A DNA stretch of 8,609 nucleotides from Caryophanales bacterium UBA3260 (GTDB lineage Bacteria > Bacillota_I > Bacilli_A > RF39 > UBA660), in NCBI GenBank assembly GCA_002362595.1, contig DEUO01000031.1, positions 1-8,609 on the forward strand, given 5' to 3'. Position numbers and translations under genes: made by a program. The notes beneath the pieces are model-generated. The model searched no databases. It had not been told where the DNA came from and was given only the letters and a program-made list of their open reading frames with translations. Positions 5,807 through 8,609 of this stretch are shown in pieces (the stretch's first letter is position 1; each line of letters opens with the position of its first letter).

Positions 5807-5820
5807 AAAACAGATTTAAA

Positions 5821-5826
5821 GAGGTG
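5821..5826 (+). promoter_or_regulatory. Shine-Dalgarno site fixing the YebC-family start
   Basis: GAGGTG is 5 bases before ATG 5832. An in-frame GTG at 5826 overlaps this site and is therefore not the start. The ATG gives the usual MGRA-type N-terminus of the family. Confidence 0.7.
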
Positions 5827-5831
5827 TGAAT

Positions 5832-6554
5832 ATGGGAAGAGCTTATGCAGTTAGAGAAGCTAAGATAAAAAAGACAGGAGCAGCAAAAGGTAAATTATAT
5901 ACAAATTTTGCTAAAGAGATATATTTGGTTGCTAAAAATGGTAGTCCAGAGATAGAAGCTAATAGTGCTTTAAAACATTTAGTTGAAAAAGCAAAGAAGA
6001 TGCAAGTACCTGCAGATATAATTAATAGAGCATTAGAAAAAGCTAAAGGTGCTGGTAAGGATGAATATGAACAAATTATTTATGAAGGTTTTGGACCTGG
6101 AGCTTCAACTTTTATGATTAAGACTTTAACAGATAATGTTAATAGAACTGTTGGAGAAGTAAGAGCTGCTTTTAATAAAGTACATAAGAGTTTAGGAGTA
6201 AGTAATTCAGTATCTTATAATTACGATAATTTAGCAGTTATGAGTTTTAAAACAGATAAAGAAGAAGATATTTTGATGGGGTTACTTGATGCATCTATCG
6301 AACCAGTAGAGTGTGAAACAGATGAAGATGGTTTATTAAATGTTTCTGTTAGTTATGTAGATAATGTTAAAGCTAAAGAAGTTATTGAAAGTATTATACC
6401 AGATGTAGATTATGAAGTAGATGAAAATGGATGGTATGCTAAAGATATGATAACTTTAGAGGGAGAAGATTTAGAGTTATTTAATAAATTATATGATATG
6501 TTAGATGAGATAGATGATGTAACAGATATATATCATAATGTTAATTTAGATTGA
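5832..6554 (+). CDS. YebC/PmpR-family translation or regulatory protein (YebC2/YeeI-like)
   Basis: 240-residue member of the YebC/PmpR family, normal length. Signature features are the N-terminal MGRA followed by a basic helix, KLYTNFAKEIYLVAKNG (21-37), an AKKMQVPADIINRALEKAKG segment near 54-73, and the core signature YEGFGP (84-89) through TDNVNRTVGEVR (100-111). The C-terminal third is strongly acidic. The N-terminus (KKTGAAKGKLYT) resembles the YebC2/YeeI branch of Firmicutes more than classical YebC, which has GHSKW or an equivalent near its start. Family members were long annotated as transcription regulators. Some recent work assigns YebC and YebC2 a role in relieving ribosome stalling at proline-rich stretches. 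The exact role here is inferred from the family. The start is decided by GAGGTG. The gene ends in TGA, confirming that TGA is a stop in this genome. Confidence 0.9.
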   Translation: MGRAYAVREAKIKKTGAAKGKLYTNFAKEIYLVAKNGSPEIEANSALKHLVEKAKKMQVPADIINRALEKAKGAGKDEYEQIIYEGFGPGASTFMIKTLTDNVNRTVGEVRAAFNKVHKSLGVSNSVSYNYDNLAVMSFKTDKEEDILMGLLDASIEPVECETDEDGLLNVSVSYVDNVKAKEVIESIIPDVDYEVDENGWYAKDMITLEGEDLELFNKLYDMLDEIDDVTDIYHNVNLD

Positions 6555-6577
6555 GATGTCTTTATGATATCTTTTTT
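6554..6577 (+). terminator. Intrinsic terminator after the YebC-family gene
   Basis: Short hairpin AGATGTC (6554-6560) and GATATCT (6566-6572) with a TTTAT loop and one G-T wobble, followed by six T residues (6572-6577). The stem starts on the last base of the stop codon. It is weaker than the tsaE terminator because it has few GC pairs. Confidence 0.65.
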
Positions 6578-6592
6578 ATTTAATTTTTCATT

Positions 6593-6610
6593 CTTTTTTC
6601 ACAAAAAAAG
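6593..6610 (+). repeat. AT-rich inverted repeat upstream of the response regulator
   Basis: CTTTTTT (6593-6599) and AAAAAAG (6604-6610) form a perfect 7-bp inverted repeat around CACA. It fills the spacer just upstream of the -10 at 6613. It could be an operator, part of a bent A-tract promoter, or simple low-complexity sequence; composition this biased makes chance likely. Confidence 0.35.
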
Positions 6611-6612
6611 TT

Positions 6613-6618
6613 TATAAT
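6613..6618 (+). promoter_or_regulatory. Probable -10 box for the two-component operon
   Basis: A perfect TATAAT, 21 bases before ATG 6640. No good -35 lies at 16-18 bases (6590-6595 reads ATTCTT). T-rich and A-rich tracts just upstream may help as an UP-like or bent region. The terminator at 6554-6577 separates this promoter from the preceding gene, which supports it as the start of a new unit. Confidence 0.5.
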
Positions 6619-6627
6619 AGTTTTATT

Positions 6628-6635
6628 GAGGTGAT
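6628..6635 (+). promoter_or_regulatory. Shine-Dalgarno site fixing the response-regulator start
   Basis: GAGGTGAT lies 4 bases before ATG 6640. The in-frame GTG at 6631 is inside this site and cannot be the start, so the protein begins MKILVVDDE, as is typical. Confidence 0.75.
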
Positions 6636-6639
6636 AAGT

Positions 6640-7302
6640 ATGAAGATACTTGTAGTTGATGATGAAGCCTTAATTAGAGATGTTATTAAGGAATACTTAA
6701 TGTTAGATGGCTTTTTAGTCGATGAAGCTGTTGATGGACAAGATGCTATTAATAAAGTTAAGGATAATGATTATGTTCTTATTATAATGGATATAATGAT
6801 GCCTAAGATGGATGGATATCAAGCTTGTAAAGCAATAAAGGAGATAAAATCTGTACCATTTATTATGTTATCAGCAAGAAGTGAAGAATATGATAAGTTA
6901 ATAGGTTTTGAATTAGGAATAGATGATTATGTAACTAAACCTTTTAGTCCTAAAGAATTAGTAGCTAGAGTTAAAGCAATTATTAAAAGGACTAAGGGAG
7001 AAGATTCTTTATATAAGTTCGGTGAATTAATACTTGATGATAAAGCACATGAAGTGTTAGTTTCTGGTAATCAAGTTTATTTGACCCCTAAAGAATATGA
7101 TTTATTAAAATTCTTTATATCTAATAAGAATATTGCTTTATCAAGAGAACAACTTTTAACAAATGTATGGGGATATGATTTTTACGGAGATGATAGAACT
7201 ATAGATACTCATGTTAAAACGTTAAGAAAAAATTTAGGTGATTGTGGTGATTATATTAAAACAGTTAGAGGAATAGGTTATAAGTTTGAATACAAAGAAT
7301 AA
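6640..7302 (+). CDS. OmpR/PhoB-family response regulator
   Basis: 220-residue two-domain DNA-binding response regulator. Receiver domain, residues 1-117: acidic pair Asp7/Asp8, phosphoacceptor Asp51 in MDIMMP, switch Ser78 in LSAR, and conserved Lys100 in TKPFSP. Winged-helix output domain, residues about 125-218: LTPKEYDLLKFF (148-159), recognition helix region DDRTIDTHVKTLRKNLG (184-200), and the wing TVRGIGYKF (208-216). All phosphorylation residues are intact, so it should be phosphorylated by the adjacent kinase and act as a transcription regulator. Length is normal. It has its own -10 box and a strong ribosome site, and its end overlaps the probable start of the kinase gene. The target genes and signal are not readable. 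The PhoB-like subfamily is clear, but I do not assign a specific name. Confidence 0.95.
   Translation: MKILVVDDEALIRDVIKEYLMLDGFLVDEAVDGQDAINKVKDNDYVLIIMDIMMPKMDGYQACKAIKEIKSVPFIMLSARSEEYDKLIGFELGIDDYVTKPFSPKELVARVKAIIKRTKGEDSLYKFGELILDDKAHEVLVSGNQVYLTPKEYDLLKFFISNKNIALSREQLLTNVWGYDFYGDDRTIDTHVKTLRKNLGDCGDYIKTVRGIGYKFEYKE
7275..7288 (+). promoter_or_regulatory. Ribosome site and TTG start proposed for the histidine kinase
   Basis: AGG (7275-7277) lies 8 bases before TTG 7286, with GAGGA a little further upstream at 7268-7272. The next start, ATG 7328, has no clear ribosome site. Translation from the TTG also adds a basic MNTKNKNSSIRIK leader before the first membrane segment, as expected for a cytoplasmic N-terminus. 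Confidence 0.5.
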
Positions 7303-8609
7303 GAATAGTAGTATAAGAATAAAGACGATGTCTTATTTAATATTGTTCTCAGTATTTATAATACTTTTGCTATGGGAGACTCAATTACTATTTTCTAATT
7401 ATCTTTATGAGAAATATCAAATTAGAGATACTGAGGCGATAGCTAAAGAAATTAATAAGACAGATATAGAAGATTTACACAATCATTTGAAGAATGTTGT
7501 TTATAATAATGCAGTATGTATTGAGTATATAGATGAATTTGGAAGATCAATGTTATATAATGTAGCATCTACAGGTTGTTTACTTGGAAGAAATGATAAT
7601 GATTTATCAACATATAAAGAGGAACTATATGATTCAGATAAGGAAATAAATGCGATAAAATTAGTTAATAAAGATTATAACTCTTCTGCTTTACTTTATG
7701 GAATAAAGGTAGATAGTGGATATGTATTTTTGTATACAATGTTAAGTAATGTTAATAAGAATTATAATATTATTAAAAGTCAATTTCTTTATATAGTTAT
7801 TGTGATAATAATATTAGCAATTGCAATTAGTTTATTTTTAGCTAAAGTTATAAGTGAGCCAATTGTTTCTATTACTGATAAGTCTAAGCAATTAGCTAAT
7901 GGAAATTATGATGTAGAATTTGATCATCATGGAATAAAGGAGATAGATGAACTTGCAGATACTCTTAATTATTTAGAAAGTGAAGTTAGTAAGACAGATA
8001 AATATAGAAGAGATTTAATGGCTAATGTATCTCATGATTTAAAAACTCCTTTAACAATGATTAAAGCTTATGCAGAGATGGTAAGAGATATAACTTATAA
8101 GGATAAAGAAAAAAGAGAAGCTAATTTAAATGTTATTATTGAAGAGACAGATAGACTTAATGTACTAGTAGGTGATATATTAGCATTGTCTAAATTGCAA
8201 CAGAATACTGATACTTTAGAATTAGAGACTTTTGATTTACATGATGAAATAATGAATATAGTAAGAAGATATGATTATTTAGTAGATACAGAAGGATATA
8301 ATTTAGAAGTTGATATTCCTGATAAAGTAATTGTATATGCAGATAAGAATAAGTTGAATCAAGTTATTTATAATTTAATTAATAATGCTATTAATTATAC
8401 TGGTGATGATAAGAAGGTAATTATTAAAATTACAGAAGATAAGAAAGAATTTTTAGTAGAGATAAAAGATAGTGGTAAAGGAATAGATAAAGATAAAATT
8501 GAACATATATGGGATAGATATTATAAGAATGACAAGAATCATCAAAGAAATATTGTAGGAACTGGTTTAGGTTTATCTATAGTAAAGAATATATTAGAGA
8601 TTCATGATT
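7286..8609 (+). CDS. Membrane sensor histidine kinase, partial (cut by window end)
   Basis: Open to the right edge with 441 codons present, ending in the ATPase domain. Using TTG 7286: basic leader 1-14, membrane helix about 15-37, extracytoplasmic region about 38-165, second helix about 166-188, HAMP about 189-240. The HisKA H-box is ANVSHDLKTPLT with phospho-acceptor His250. The HATPase domain shows the N-box NKLNQVIYNLINNAINYT (355-372), G1 box DSGKGI (395-400) and G2 box GTGLGLSI (425-432). All ATP-binding and phosphorylation motifs are intact. Only the last 30-40 residues are probably missing. It is the cognate partner of the upstream response regulator, and the two reading frames overlap by 17 bases if TTG is used (otherwise the gene starts at ATG 7328). 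The extracytoplasmic region has two cysteines (78 and 98) and no domain I recognise, so the signal is unknown. Confidence 0.93.
   Translation, partial: MNTKNKNSSIRIKTMSYLILFSVFIILLLWETQLLFSNYLYEKYQIRDTEAIAKEINKTDIEDLHNHLKNVVYNNAVCIEYIDEFGRSMLYNVASTGCLLGRNDNDLSTYKEELYDSDKEINAIKLVNKDYNSSALLYGIKVDSGYVFLYTMLSNVNKNYNIIKSQFLYIVIVIIILAIAISLFLAKVISEPIVSITDKSKQLANGNYDVEFDHHGIKEIDELADTLNYLESEVSKTDKYRRDLMANVSHDLKTPLTMIKAYAEMVRDITYKDKEKREANLNVIIEETDRLNVLVGDILALSKLQQNTDTLELETFDLHDEIMNIVRRYDYLVDTEGYNLEVDIPDKVIVYADKNKLNQVIYNLINNAINYTGDDKKVIIKITEDKKEFLVEIKDSGKGIDKDKIEHIWDRYYKNDKNHQRNIVGTGLGLSIVKNILEIHD

Noticed and set aside
5826..5831. GTG 5826 start for the YebC-family gene
   Set aside because: The codon lies inside the Shine-Dalgarno sequence. 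ATG 5832 gives the family's usual MGR start.
6631..6639. GTG 6631 start for the response regulator
   Set aside because: The codon is part of GAGGTGAT. ATG 6640 gives the canonical MKILVVDDE.
1..8609. Mycoplasma-type recoding of TGA as Trp, suggested by the AT-richness
   Set aside because: Trp codons in the genes are TGG, no frame needs TGA read-through, and the YebC-family gene ends in TGA at its normal length.
1..8609. CRISPR arrays, tRNA genes, insertion-sequence ends, riboswitches or prophage remnants
   Set aside because: Gaps are all under 90 bases and are accounted for by promoters and terminators. I saw no repeat-spacer pattern, cloverleaf, transposase or conserved leader.

Overview
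The window is a gene-dense, AT-rich stretch of chromosome (roughly 70% AT by impression, not counted). All ten recognised genes are on the + strand. The organism looks like a Gram-positive-type, low-GC Firmicute or Bacilli-related lineage. The reasons are strong GAGGTGAT-type Shine-Dalgarno sites, heavy use of TTA, AGA, AAT and AGT codons, and the gene order tsaE-tsaB-rimI-tsaD, which is common in that group. TGG is used for Trp, no gene has an internal TGA, and TGA ends the yebC-like gene, so this is the standard bacterial code and not the Mycoplasma code. I favour an uncultured gut Bacilli/RF39-like or Erysipelotrichia-like lineage, but that is inference.

Layout. (1) 50-1132: a probable cell-surface protein with two N-terminal membrane segments resembling TrbC/VirB2-type pilin modules, a charged coiled-coil and a complete SGNH/GDSL hydrolase domain. 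(2) 1206-3712: the t6A tRNA-modification block. tsaE has its own promoter and a textbook terminator. It is followed by a tightly overlapping tsaB-rimI-tsaD operon with its own extended -10 promoter. (3) 3769-5780: a translationally coupled pair, an SDR-type NAD(P)-dependent epimerase/dehydratase and a patatin-like phospholipase, joined by a TAATG overlap. (4) 5832-6554: a YebC-family (YebC2/YeeI-like) translation or regulatory protein, closed by a short hairpin terminator. (5) 6640 to the right edge: an OmpR/PhoB response regulator followed by a membrane sensor histidine kinase that overlaps it and is cut by the window end just after the G2 box.

How they fit together. TsaE, TsaB and TsaD are three of the four core bacterial proteins for N6-threonylcarbamoyladenosine at A37 of ANN-decoding tRNAs; the fourth, TsaC/Sua5, is not here. 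RimI is the usual passenger acetyltransferase. With the YebC-like protein the middle of the window is largely about translation. The flanks deal with the envelope: a surface SGNH hydrolase, a lipid acyl hydrolase with a partner oxidoreductase, and a two-component system. Intergenic gaps are all under 90 bases, and no stretch over 300 bases lacks a gene. I see no tRNA, rRNA, CRISPR, insertion sequence or phage signature.

The most unusual items are the pilin-like/coiled-coil/SGNH architecture of the first gene, the shifted catalytic Tyr-Lys motif in the SDR protein, its coupling to a patatin, and the short TsaB. Nothing here is proof of a new system. The rest is ordinary core chromosome.
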